Source: Verrucomicrobiota bacterium
Lineage (GTDB): Bacteria > Verrucomicrobiota > Verrucomicrobiia > Chthoniobacterales > UBA10450
Direction of reading: 5' to 3'
NCBI GenBank assembly: GCA_003218525.1
Contig: QHNU01000097.1
Location: forward strand, 1-10,655
DNA length: 10,655 nt
The notes below the pieces were generated by a model. That model saw only the letters and a list, made by a program, of their open reading frames with translations. It did not search any database and was not told where the DNA came from. Both the position numbers and the translations under genes were made by a program. Below, piece by piece: positions 1 to 7,030 of this stretch. Each line of letters begins with the position of its first letter. Position 1 is the first letter of the stretch.

Positions 1-1674
1 TTCCGGCCAGCGACGCATGGCCGTATTCGTGAAGAGGACATTACGCGCGATATTCGGGTTCTGCGGATCGATTTTTTGCGCTGTTTCAAAAGTGTCGAGC
101 GATTCCTGCCAATGACCTTGCCGCCGCTTGATCGAAGCAATGAAAACGCGCACATCCACATTATTCGGGGACAATTGTGCTGCGCGGTCGAACTCCTGGA
201 GGGCACGTTCGTAATCTTCATCAATCCAGTAGGCGCACTGACCGAGTGCGAGATGCGCTTCGGCAAGATTTGGCTGCAAACGCAGGGCCAGTTCCGCTTC
301 CGAGCGCGCCTTTGTTTTCCAACTGTCGAGCGGTTCGTAAAAATGGAAGATTCCGCCGCAGGTTGAGGCGAGGCGCGCGTGCGCCAATGCAAAATTCGGA
401 TCGAGAGCGACAGCCTGCATGTAAAGCTGCTCCGCCGTTTTGTAGTCTTCTAACAAAGTATCGGGATTGCGTTCGATCTGATTGGCGCGCAGATAAAAGA
501 GATAGGCTTCCGGATTTTCCGTCGGTTTCGTTTCGACGCGCGCTTTTTCATCCGGACTAAGAGTTGCGCTGAGCGCCTTGGCAATCTCGGTGGCCAACTC
601 GCCTTGCAAACCGAGCGAGTCGGCAATGGTGCGGTCATACCGATTTGCCCAAAGATGCCGATCATGGAGCGCATCAATCAATTGGACGTTCACGACCACG
701 CGATTGCCTTCCCGGCGGACACTTCCTTCCAGCACATTCGCTACCCCGAGAGCCTTTCCGATGTCGCGCAAATTCCGCGCAGCGTCGGAGCGATATCCCA
801 TTACACTAGTGCGACTGATGACTCGCAGACCGTCGATTTTGGCAAGGCTCGTGAGAATATCATCCTGAATTCCGTCAGCAAAGAATGCATTCTCTTTGGC
901 TTCGCTCATATTCGCGAACGGAAGGACCGCGATGCTTTTTTCCAGAATGGTCTCGGCGGCGCCGCCACTAGCCATCTTCGCGGGACCATAACGCAAAAGG
1001 ATCAAGGCGCCGAGCGGCAGCGCGACAGCGAAGAGCAGCAAAGCTGCTATCAACATTCGCTTGAGTCGGCGAGCGGTAGCCTGTTTGCGGGAAAGTTGTT
1101 TGAGCTTCTCGGGCAACTGAGGGTTGCCAGCCTTATCGGTGTAAAGGTTAACAACTGAAATCTTTACCCCGTGTTTGACTTCGAATTCACCGAGGTCATG
1201 CAAATGCGCTTGCCATTGCCGGTACTGAATCAAGTCTTCGGCCGCGCGCTTTGAGAGAAGGATATGCCTGGCATCGCCAATATCCATGACCCGCTGGGCG
1301 ATGTTGATTCCTGCTCCGGCAACATTTGACCTGTCGTTGACGTCTGCGAGACCGCTGACCGGGCCAGTATTGATCCCCATGCGAAGTCGCAACTGAGGAT
1401 GGTTCTGCAACGCCTCGCTTATCTGCAGAGCGCACTGGACCGGGGCTTCCGGACTGGTGAAGAACACCAGCGCCATGCCATCGCCCGTGGGAAGCCGCAC
1501 GAGTTTTTCCGCTGTCTCGGCGGTGCGGAATTGGGCTGTGTTTCGGACGACTTGATTCAATTGCTGCTGCAACTCGCGCTGCTCGTCAATCAGGAGCTTG
1601 GAATAACCCACAATGTCGATGAATAAGACATGTGCGATCTCGAGCTGGATATCAGATGACAAGCCCTCTGGCAT
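1..1674 (-). CDS. Class III adenylate/guanylate cyclase domain protein with TolB-like and TPR regions (3' end outside window)
   Basis: Reading leftward from ATG at 1674, one frame stays open for 558 codons to the window edge, so the C-terminus is missing. Residues about 10–180 form a class III nucleotide cyclase domain: metal-binding Asp in FIDIVGYS (D20), second Asp in LPTGDG (D65), and the catalytic Asn/Arg pair in INIAQR (N124, R128). Residues 207–227 are one hydrophobic membrane segment. Residues about 246–375 resemble the TolB-like domain (SIAVLPF, ADGIQDDI, VLEGSVR) often linked to such cyclases. From about 388 come TPR units (AVALDPNFALAHARLA; ALQEFDRAAQLSPNN). Expected role: inner-membrane signalling protein that may make cyclic nucleotide in the cytoplasm, with a TPR protein-binding part. 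The usual purine-selecting Lys four residues before D65 is Leu, so cAMP versus cGMP cannot be assigned and activity is unproven. No clear Shine-Dalgarno precedes the ATG. A decayed paralog lies at 7970–8329. Confidence 0.9.
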   Translation of the reverse strand, partial: MPEGLSSDIQLEIAHVLFIDIVGYSKLLIDEQRELQQQLNQVVRNTAQFRTAETAEKLVRLPTGDGMALVFFTSPEAPVQCALQISEALQNHPQLRLRMGINTGPVSGLADVNDRSNVAGAGINIAQRVMDIGDARHILLSKRAAEDLIQYRQWQAHLHDLGEFEVKHGVKISVVNLYTDKAGNPQLPEKLKQLSRKQATARRLKRMLIAALLLFAVALPLGALILLRYGPAKMASGGAAETILEKSIAVLPFANMSEAKENAFFADGIQDDILTSLAKIDGLRVISRTSVMGYRSDAARNLRDIGKALGVANVLEGSVRREGNRVVVNVQLIDALHDRHLWANRYDRTIADSLGLQGELATEIAKALSATLSPDEKARVETKPTENPEAYLFYLRANQIERNPDTLLEDYKTAEQLYMQAVALDPNFALAHARLASTCGGIFHFYEPLDSWKTKARSEAELALRLQPNLAEAHLALGQCAYWIDEDYERALQEFDRAAQLSPNNVDVRVFIASIKRRQGHWQESLDTFETAQKIDPQNPNIARNVLFTNTAMRRWPE

Positions 1675-1719
1675 TTCGCGCTGTTCTTATCTTTGGCGCC
1701 CACAATTAACGAGCCCAAA

Positions 1720-1748
1720 TCTATGGGTAGCGGATTAAGTTTCGTCAA
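1720..1748 (-). promoter_or_regulatory. Candidate sigma-70-type promoter for the cyclase gene
   Basis: On the minus strand TTGACG (1748–1743) is a 5/6 match to the -35 consensus. It is followed after 17 bases by CATAGA (1725–1720), a poor -10. Transcription would start roughly 40 bases before the ATG at 1674. The spacing is right but the -10 is weak, so this is only a candidate. Confidence 0.25.
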
Positions 1749-1897
1749 ACCGGTGTAGTCAGTTCATGAAACAAAGCCGCACCGGATGTTGATTTGAGTA
1801 GGCTTCGTTCTTGTCTTGTCTGGCGCTGCACGATTCGGCAAGATTGTTGCTAACCTGTTACTCTATCGTCCGCGTGATTTTTCGCGACGAAAGCAAG

Positions 1898-2620
1898 ATG
1901 AAGATTCTTACTGTTTTAATTGTGTGTTTTGTGTCGGTCGCTGCGGCGGAGGATTTCAAACTGATTAATGGCAAAGAATACAAGAACGCCACCGTCAGCC
2001 GAGTCGAACCGGACGGCATTGTCCTCTTAACCAGCGCGGGAATCTCGAAAGTCTATTTCGACGAGTTGCCGAAGGAAATGCGGGAACGTTTTCATTACAA
2101 TGCGATGAAGGCGGCCGCGTACTCGGCCCAAGAAGACGCCAGACAGAACGCCTATCAACAGCAGCAAGAACAACTGCGTCGGAAAGTGGCGGAGCAAACA
2201 ACCAGATATTGGACAGGACAAGATCCGGTCAAAACTCAGAAGGGAAGTCCGCAATTACCGGCAGCGGCTGTCGCTGATCGGGGACAACAAGTCGAGGTGA
2301 TTACTCACGGCGCGGCAGTGGACATCACCAAACACCTCGCACCGGGTAACGTGACCATTGTCGATTTTTACGCGGACTGGTGCGGTCCGTGTAAACAGCT
2401 CTCTCCAAGCCTGGAGCAGATGGCCAGCGCCGATCCGCAGATTTCGCTGCGCAAGATCGATATTGTGAATTGGAACACGGCGGTAGCGAAACAGTACAAT
2501 ATCCGATCGATCCCGCAGGTTAACGTTTACAATCGTGGCGGCAACCTCGTCGGCACCGTTGTCGGTGTTAACGCCGAAGAGGTTAAGCGTTACGTCGCGC
2601 AAGCGAAAACCGGCGGCTGA
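1898..2620 (+). CDS. Secreted thioredoxin-fold protein with N-terminal accessory module
   Basis: The 240-residue product starts with a Sec signal peptide (MKILTVLIVCFVSVAAA, likely cut near residue 17). The frame is open upstream to 1811, but ATG 1898 is preferred because the signal peptide then sits at the N-terminus. Residues 18–65 form a small module (LINGKEYKNATVSRVEPDG, then KVYFDELP). Residues 75–105 are Gln/Arg-rich and probably helical. Residues about 130–237 are a thioredoxin domain with the redox motif WCGPC (161–165) after VDFYAD and the cis-proline in SIPQV (P206). Known family role: dithiol-disulfide exchange. Here the signal peptide places it outside the cytoplasm, where it could reduce or isomerise disulfides or transfer electrons; no partner is visible. 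The ribosome site is weak (GAAAGC). A DUF4404-like gene follows in the same frame, with a strong hairpin between them. Confidence 0.88.
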   Translation: MKILTVLIVCFVSVAAAEDFKLINGKEYKNATVSRVEPDGIVLLTSAGISKVYFDELPKEMRERFHYNAMKAAAYSAQEDARQNAYQQQQEQLRRKVAEQTTRYWTGQDPVKTQKGSPQLPAAAVADRGQQVEVITHGAAVDITKHLAPGNVTIVDFYADWCGPCKQLSPSLEQMASADPQISLRKIDIVNWNTAVAKQYNIRSIPQVNVYNRGGNLVGTVVGVNAEEVKRYVAQAKTGG

Positions 2621-2624
2621 CCGC

Positions 2625-2654
2625 CACTCCTCTTAGCCGACACTAAGAGGAGTG
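2625..2654 (+). promoter_or_regulatory. Perfect 12-bp hairpin covering a Shine-Dalgarno-like sequence
   Basis: CACTCCTCTTAG (2625–2636) and CTAAGAGGAGTG (2643–2654) are exact reverse complements around the six-base loop CCGACA. The hairpin begins five bases after the thioredoxin stop codon. No T-tract follows, so it is not a standard intrinsic terminator. Its right arm contains AGAGGAG, the best ribosome-site match in this area, directly before an ATG at 2655. Folding would hide that site. It may be a transcript 3' end, an RNA-stability element, or a translational switch for the next gene. Confidence 0.6.
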
Positions 2655-2719
2655 ATGAGCATCTCCACAGGGCTGAATCGGCTGTAAAAAGAGCCGAAAA
2701 TATTTCTGCCGACAAAAAG

Positions 2720-2974
2720 GTGGAGTTACTAGGTCTGCTTTCCCGGCTGAAAACGGCGATCGGCGATGTTTCACAAATGCACGCTCAGGATGCCCAACGT
2801 GTGGCGCGTTTGGCCGAGGCATTAGCTCGTGAGGCTACCCTCAAGAAACCGAACCAGCTGGAGAAGGCTCTCCATGAACTGAAACAATCGGTCGAAAAAT
2901 TTGAAGCGTCTCATCCAAATCTCGTGATCACGGTGAACGATTTTGCCACCTTCCTGGCCGAAATGGGAATCTAA
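2720..2974 (+). CDS. DUF4404-like small protein (start uncertain)
   Basis: The listed frame begins at GTG 2720 and gives 84 residues; function is unknown. It ends in KFEASHPNLVITVNDFATFLAEMGI-type sequence, matching my memory of the DUF4404 C-terminal signature (F-E-x-x-H-P-x-L then a terminal MGI). The rest is charged and helical, with no signal peptide or membrane segment, so it should be cytoplasmic. The same frame is open back to the thioredoxin stop at 2618–2620, and the codons before GTG (HLHRAESAVKRAENISADKK) look like the missing N-terminal helix. No ATG lies in frame there. A strong ribosome site plus ATG at 2655 is one base out of frame. The gene may therefore have lost one base near its start, use a non-standard start, or carry a sequencing error. 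Confidence 0.65.
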   Translation: MELLGLLSRLKTAIGDVSQMHAQDAQRVARLAEALAREATLKKPNQLEKALHELKQSVEKFEASHPNLVITVNDFATFLAEMGI

Positions 2975-3282
2975 GGGAAAAGGCAAGCAAATCGGAAGGC
3001 GGGTGCCAGAGCTGCCGCGTCCAAAGTTGCTGGGGCACTTCCACCGCGTAAAAGCTGAAGGCTGAAACGCAGATGGTTCTTCGTCATCCGCCTCCGCAGA
3101 AAAACAGCGCGACGAGGGCCACTCCGAAAAGCGTCGCGAGCGGGCGCCGTGCAAACTGAAATGCGCCAGCTGGAGAGACGAATCGCCTACAGGGCCGGAG
3201 ACTTGGCTGTTACCCTTTTCCTCATCCCGCGCTCGAGAAAAATTTCGCTGGCGCTCGAACCATTCTTGCTGTGCATTCTTCC
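2975..3282. other. Intergenic stretch with no supported gene
   Basis: About 300 bases separate the DUF4404-like gene from the next secreted protein. A short AAGCTGAAGGCTGAAACGC tract at 3053–3071 resembles the GCTGAAA-type simple repeats also seen near 7031–7070 and 7179–7205. A 7-bp inverted repeat (CGCGACG and CGTCGCG, near 3107–3137) could form a weak hairpin with a 17-base loop. Minus-strand open frames across the stretch have no credible start or family resemblance. Confidence 0.5.
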
Positions 3283-3762
3283 ATGACCAACCGCGCACCT
3301 TTTGGCGTTATTGGCTTTCTCAGTCTGTGTTTCTCCGTATTGGCGCAGCAGACAGATCGGCCGGATATTTTTCACTCCTTGAATAGCTCGCCTCCTCGTT
3401 TTCCGTCGCTGACGCTTTCAAATGGCGGTTTTTTTTCGTTCCCGAGCTCACTGAGCTGGGTGGAGCCGGCGCCTGATTTTCTTCCCGGGTTACCGGCGGC
3501 GGCGCCGCCGCGACCCATTGTTACCTCCGCCGCGGCGCGGGCCACGGATTCGTCCAAAGAGGTAATAGATGTGCAGCGGACCGGTCTTTTCGACTATGCC
3601 GGCGGAGAGGTGGGCTTTTTGTACGGGAGATCGACGGGGAAATTCGGTGGGGATTACAAACAGGCGTACATCATCGGCGAGGTGGGGGATGACAAATTTC
3701 ACATTTCTGCCGGCGCATCCTTCGAGGAATCGAGTTGGCGTGTTCCGCGCTTCGGTCGCTAG
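3283..3762 (+). CDS. Secreted hypothetical protein
   Basis: The frame opens at GTG 3271, but ATG 3283 puts the signal peptide at the N-terminus (MTNRAPFGVIGFLSLCFSVLAQQ, likely cut after residue 21), giving 159 residues. Residues about 25–100 are low in complexity and rich in Ser, Pro, Phe and Ala. Residues 103–159 form a better-ordered segment (FDYAGGEVGFLYGRSTGKFGG, then YIIGEVGDDKFHISAGASFEE) with alternating hydrophobic residues, suggesting beta structure, and the chain ends VPRFGR. I do not recognise a named family. The composition suggests an exported or outer-envelope protein. A run of eight T at 3429–3436 lies inside the coding frame. The gene converges on the NmrA-type gene, with about 125 bases between them and no clear terminator. 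Confidence 0.65.
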   Translation: MTNRAPFGVIGFLSLCFSVLAQQTDRPDIFHSLNSSPPRFPSLTLSNGGFFSFPSSLSWVEPAPDFLPGLPAAAPPRPIVTSAAARATDSSKEVIDVQRTGLFDYAGGEVGFLYGRSTGKFGGDYKQAYIIGEVGDDKFHISAGASFEESSWRVPRFGR

Positions 3763-3886
3763 ATCTAGAAGCTGAACGGAGCGATTTCGGACTGTGAACT
3801 CGGGTAGCTCGGAACCTCTGCTGTTCTCGGATCCCGATTGAGGTGACGTACCTTTCGCAGTGATCTCCGTCACTTTGACGAAAAAC

Positions 3887-4750
3887 CTAGCCCGATCGAA
3901 AATTCTCGACATGGTCGCGCGCAAATTGCGCGAAGTCGATTGGGGGTTTGCCCGTAACTTTCTCAACGTCGGACGTGACGGCGCTCCAGCAGCTCTGTTT
4001 ATTGATTGCGTGCAGCTCCAATAAGGCGTCCACCTGCCACGTCGGAATTCCAGCCTGAAGCATTCCGTTGCGCGCGTCGGCTTCCGGGACATCGACATAG
4101 TTAATGTCGCGCCCCGTTGCCCCAGCAAGAATCCGTGTTACGTCTGCAATGCCGAGCGCGACCGGGCCGGTGAGCGTGTAAATTTTTCCCTCATGTCCGT
4201 CGCTGGTCAGTACGTCTGCGGCGACGCTCGCGACATCGCGGGTGTCGACAAAGCTCGCCGTGCCATTTCCCCACGGCAGATAAATCGCGCCGTCGCGTGG
4301 CGGAAAGTAAGTGATGAAATTTTGCATGAACGAGTTCGGGCGCAAAAACGTGAAGCCCAGACCCGATTCACGAATGTGCTGTTCGTTGGCGGCATGCCAT
4401 TTTCCAACCGTAAATGGTGGCGCGGCATCGGCACCGATCGCTGAGAGTTTCACAACGTGGCGAACGCCGGCGCGTTTCGCGGCATCCACGAATGCATTGG
4501 TTAGCTCCACTTGACTCGGTATCAGGGGCGGCAGAAGGAAAACTTTCCCGACTCCATCAAGCGCGCCGCCAAAGGACCCAACATCTTCAAAATCGAATGG
4601 CACGAGGTCGATCTCATCACCGAATCGCTTTCGCGCTTTGACTCGGTCGCGCACGCCAGCGCGAACGGCTGGTCCTTTTCTGGAAAGTTGCTTCGTGACA
4701 TCGCATCCCACCATGCCCGTCGCGCCCGTTACTAAAACGGTTTTCGCCAT
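3887..4750 (-). CDS. NmrA-family NAD(P)-binding reductase (atypical SDR)
   Basis: The product is 287 residues from ATG at 4750. A TTG three bases upstream is also in frame, but ATG with GGAG just before it is preferred. The N-terminus has a Rossmann beta strand and dinucleotide loop (TVLVTGATGMVG, G9–G15). GVRDRVKA at the end of the second strand suggests NADP(H) preference. Later landmarks are VFLLPP, VVKLSAIGAD, WHAANEQHI, and LRPNSFMQNF near 135–150, all typical of the NmrA / triphenylmethane-reductase / quinone-reductase-2-like group of atypical SDRs. The classical YxxxK pair is absent, as usual in this group. The expected role is a cytoplasmic NADPH-dependent reductase or redox-sensing binding protein; the substrate cannot be read from sequence. 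It is transcribed alone and divergently from the gene at 4949. Confidence 0.87.
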   Translation of the reverse strand: MAKTVLVTGATGMVGCDVTKQLSRKGPAVRAGVRDRVKARKRFGDEIDLVPFDFEDVGSFGGALDGVGKVFLLPPLIPSQVELTNAFVDAAKRAGVRHVVKLSAIGADAAPPFTVGKWHAANEQHIRESGLGFTFLRPNSFMQNFITYFPPRDGAIYLPWGNGTASFVDTRDVASVAADVLTSDGHEGKIYTLTGPVALGIADVTRILAGATGRDINYVDVPEADARNGMLQAGIPTWQVDALLELHAINKQSCWSAVTSDVEKVTGKPPIDFAQFARDHVENFRSG

Positions 4751-4948
4751 CAACTCCGCTATACCGGGTCATTAAGCAGCGCAAGAATCGCGTCGGCGGA
4801 CAAACTGGAAATTGAAGGAGGCGTTTGAACCGCGTGCGTGTTTAACTTTCAGGCGTGCAATGCTTCTGGATGAAAATTTTGTGATGTCAATCTGATGACG
4901 GAACAGAGCGATTGCCAAAATGACGGCGCGCTAACATCTTCTTCGATC

Positions 4949-5644
4949 ATGTCTCGTTGGCGGGCGGTCCGCTCCAGCTTCGCTACTCTTTGGATCACGG
5001 CGGTGTTATTGTTTCTGGTTTGCGCCCCATCCGCGAAGGCACGTCCAAGGGAACCGCTCATCTTCACCAGATCCGCTGAGGACGCGTCCTTGCAGAGGCG
5101 ACTCACTTCCCTCTCCCCGGCTGTAGATTCAGGGGAGGCACGCCGGGTCGTCGACATTGCTTTTACCACCGGACGAGAACTGGCCCGCGAGTGGCACGTG
5201 GTGTGGCCACCGGGCCTGCAAAATTTCCTGGTCAATCGTGGGGCGAGAAAAGGCGGTCTTTGCTTCCAATGGGCGGCGGAGCTACTGCTCCGCCTCGATG
5301 CACTGAAGCTGCAAACGCTCGAGCTCCACTGGGGTGAATCTTTTCCGGGAACGATGGGTGAACATAACGTGATCGTCGTCACCGCGAAAGGTCAGTCCTT
5401 CACGCAAGGTATTCTGCTCGATAACTGGCGGTACTCGGGACATCTCGTCTGGGCACCGGTGGTTAGCGATCCCGAGTACGACTGGAAAGAAAACAAGGCG
5501 GAACTCACTCGCAGATTGCAAACGAGAGCAATCGTGGGAAGCACCACAGAAACATCAGCCCGTGTTGCGCGAGTACTTGATCGAAGCGAAGATCCGGCCC
5601 ATCGCTCTCGTTACCCGCAAGGCAAAGATGATGGCCCGCGCTAG
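4949..5644 (+). CDS. Secreted protein with possible papain/transglutaminase-like Cys-His-Asp triad
   Basis: The frame opens at 4895, but ATG 4949 places a signal peptide at the N-terminus (hydrophobic core LWITAVLLFLVC, likely cut after APSAKA near residue 31). The product is 231 residues. The mature part contains a Cys at the start of a helix (GGLCFQWAAELLLRL), a His leading a strand (GEHNVIVV), and an Asp in LLDNWRYSG. This Cys–His–Asp order and setting recall papain-fold transglutaminase-like enzymes, but I cannot name a family and no activity is shown. A conserved-looking block follows (HLVWAPVV, DPEYDWKENK). The last 40 residues are polar and probably disordered. The V-C at the end of the hydrophobic core is a poor lipobox, so a lipoprotein is less likely. 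The gene stands alone, divergent from the NmrA-type gene. Confidence 0.7.
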   Translation: MSRWRAVRSSFATLWITAVLLFLVCAPSAKARPREPLIFTRSAEDASLQRRLTSLSPAVDSGEARRVVDIAFTTGRELAREWHVVWPPGLQNFLVNRGARKGGLCFQWAAELLLRLDALKLQTLELHWGESFPGTMGEHNVIVVTAKGQSFTQGILLDNWRYSGHLVWAPVVSDPEYDWKENKAELTRRLQTRAIVGSTTETSARVARVLDRSEDPAHRSRYPQGKDDGPR

Positions 5645-5827
5645 CGAGCGCTACGGCGCATGCCTGGCGAACGGGCGGATGGATCAGATCTCTACATCAT
5701 TTTTCCGATAAAATGGCAGCAGTGTTCGTTATTTTTGAAAACGGGCGAGATGTCTGATTTGGCGAAGAGGTGCGGACGATGCTTTATCCTGGGCGGAGAG
5801 AAACGCTGAAAACAGACTATCGCGAAA

Positions 5828-6145
5828 CTATTTCACGTCCGTCTTCGACAACGGAGTGGAAGCTTGACCGAATACGTAACGCCAACCCGCCGGCGTCCGG
5901 ACATAAGTGTCGCTAAACCAGACTTTGTAATCCAGGGGCCTTTGATCTCTTGTGCCTTTGATTCGCAACAGCGCCGTCACCACAGCGGTATCGCCCCATA
6001 TGCGTACTTTCTGTGTGCCTTCTTCCTCCTCTTGGTGCTCATAGATCGTCCGCTTTTCTCGCGCTTCTTTAATCAAATCGGCTTTGGTCAATGCACTGCC
6101 GCGGCCCGTCATCAAAACGAAGTCATCTGCTAAAATCCGATCCAT
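5828..6145 (-). CDS. SnoaL/DUF4440-like domain (downstream half of a gene split by TAG)
   Basis: From ATG at 6145 the frame gives 105 residues: MDRILADDFVLMTG, then LTKADLI, VRIWGDTAVVTALLRIKG and VWFSDTYVRTPAGWRYV. This is the NTF2-fold pattern of SnoaL-like/DUF4440 proteins, but the first helix is missing. That helix is encoded just upstream in the same frame (QAAVKNNDPAT), directly after the TAG at 6179–6181 that ends the preceding reading frame. The domain is therefore most likely the C-terminal part of a larger secreted protein whose gene now carries a nonsense codon. Standing alone, this fragment would lack both its first helix and the signal peptide and probably would not fold normally. 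DUF4440 domains occur in enzymes and in non-catalytic ligand-binding proteins; no role can be assigned here. Confidence 0.7.
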   Translation of the reverse strand: MDRILADDFVLMTGRGSALTKADLIKEAREKRTIYEHQEEEEGTQKVRIWGDTAVVTALLRIKGTRDQRPLDYKVWFSDTYVRTPAGWRYVFGQASTPLSKTDVK

Positions 6146-6178
6146 CGTCGCGGGATCATTGTTCTTAACCGCGGCTTG

Positions 6179-7018
6179 CTACTGCTTGTCTAATGCAGCG
6201 ACGGTATGGGTATCATCGCCGATGACAGCCAAGCGTGGCGTTGGCAATGGCGGTGGTGTTGACGGTGCGGATGCTTGAGGCGAAGCCGGGGCAGCGCTTT
6301 CACCCTGCAATTTCGGCGGAGGCGCGGTGAGCGATCGGAGAGATTCATCAGCCTGAGTTAGGACTTCCACTGTCTCTTTTTGTTCAGCTGGCTGGCTGGC
6401 GGACGGTTCAGGCGTGGGGGTCGATGTTGCGGTTTGCTCTGATGTTGGCGGTGGAGTCGTTTCTGCGGTTGGGGTAGGCGTCCGCTCAGGGCGCGGCGTC
6501 GGCGTCTGCTCTATCAGCGGTGTGGATGTGGACTTGGGCTCTGCGACTGGCGTCGGGCTCTGCTCTGCGACTGGCGTTTGGGTCGCCGCTGAGGTAGGCG
6601 TAGCGGTGGCGGTGGCGGTTTGACGAGGAGTGGGCGACGGTCGAGCCGCCGATTCACTGCCATCGACAAATGTCGCTTGGGATTTTTTTCCGTCTGGACC
6701 GACATAAGCGACAGGCCCCTCCAATTTGCCTTGGACCATTTGGCCTGAATAACGGCTGATGACAATGGCGTGTCTCCTCGCGTTCGGAATGCTGGAGCCG
6801 GTGACGACTGTTCGTTCAACTTTATACCACGTCAGCGTACCGGAGCCAGCAGCGAATCCATTCTTGTCTCTCTTGCCGGACCAACTCGCTTCTTCGCCAC
6901 GTTTAGGGTCATCGTTCCAGACCAGCGTCCTTCCATCTTGCGTGCGCTGATAAGTGCCGGCACCGGCCGCGACACTCGCGAACAGAAGCACCCCGTTGCA
7001 AAGCCAAAGCCATCGCAT
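6179..7018 (-). CDS. Secreted protein with N-terminal domain and Pro/Thr-rich linker, ending at a probable premature TAG
   Basis: The frame extends upstream to 7147, but ATG 7018 gives a proper signal peptide (MRWLWLCNGVLLFASVAAGA). The piece has 279 residues. Residues 20–125 form a domain with TYQRTQDGRTLVWNDDP, GSGTLTWYKVERTVVTG and YSGQMVQGKLEGPVAYVGPDG. The last part looks MORN-like (gel-forming strand pairs seen in membrane-associated proteins), but I do not recognise the family. Residues about 130–265 are a long linker rich in Pro, Thr, Ser and Gln, with repeats such as TPVAEQSP, probably unstructured outside the cytoplasm. The reading ends in AALDKQ followed by TAG. Continuing past the TAG gives QAAVKNNDPATMDRIL, the normal start of a DUF4440 domain, so the intact ancestor probably ran from 7018 to 5828 (396 codons before the stop). 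Confidence 0.75.
   Translation of the reverse strand: MRWLWLCNGVLLFASVAAGAGTYQRTQDGRTLVWNDDPKRGEEASWSGKRDKNGFAAGSGTLTWYKVERTVVTGSSIPNARRHAIVISRYSGQMVQGKLEGPVAYVGPDGKKSQATFVDGSESAARPSPTPRQTATATATPTSAATQTPVAEQSPTPVAEPKSTSTPLIEQTPTPRPERTPTPTAETTPPPTSEQTATSTPTPEPSASQPAEQKETVEVLTQADESLRSLTAPPPKLQGESAAPASPQASAPSTPPPLPTPRLAVIGDDTHTVAALDKQ
6538..6577 (-). repeat. Short direct repeat inside the Pro/Thr-rich linker
   Basis: GCTCTGCGACTGGCGT occurs exactly at 6538–6553 and 6562–6577, an offset of 24 bases or eight codons. It encodes the linker units TPVAEQSP and TPVAEPKS. Related GGCGT-containing units continue on both sides (about 6410–6620), so the linker probably grew by slippage or unequal recombination. 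Confidence 0.7.
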
Positions 7019-7030
7019 GTTCACACCAAA

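Noticed and set aside
604..1158. Plus-strand open frame of 184 codons
   Set aside because: It is the exact antisense phase of the cyclase gene, which has clear motifs throughout; this frame has none.
3084..3209. Minus-strand 41-codon reading ending in a hydrophobic segment (LATLFGVALVALFFCGGG)
   Set aside because: It looks like a membrane tail but has a stop directly upstream, no ATG, GTG or TTG start and no ribosome site, so there is no evidence that it is translated.
2822..3298. Minus-strand open frame of 158 codons
   Set aside because: It runs antisense through the DUF4404-like gene, is rich in Ser, Arg and Phe with no domain, and part of it (PSAFQPSAF) is just the translated GCTGAAA-type repeat.
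3429..3436. Run of eight T in the coding frame of the secreted hypothetical protein as a phase-variation switch
   Set aside because: A single T8 tract within TTT codons is not enough evidence, and no other switching features are present.
3840..3886. Possible bidirectional terminator between the convergent genes at 3762 and 3887
   Set aside because: Only a 5-bp stem (AGTGA/TCACT) is present and the A-run is placed wrongly for a minus-strand T-tract after a hairpin.
5645..5827. Short plus-strand frames in the spacer after the Cys-His-Asp gene
   Set aside because: Frames are under about 20 codons with no ribosome site or recognisable sequence; a weak 5-bp hairpin at the stop codon lacks a T-run.
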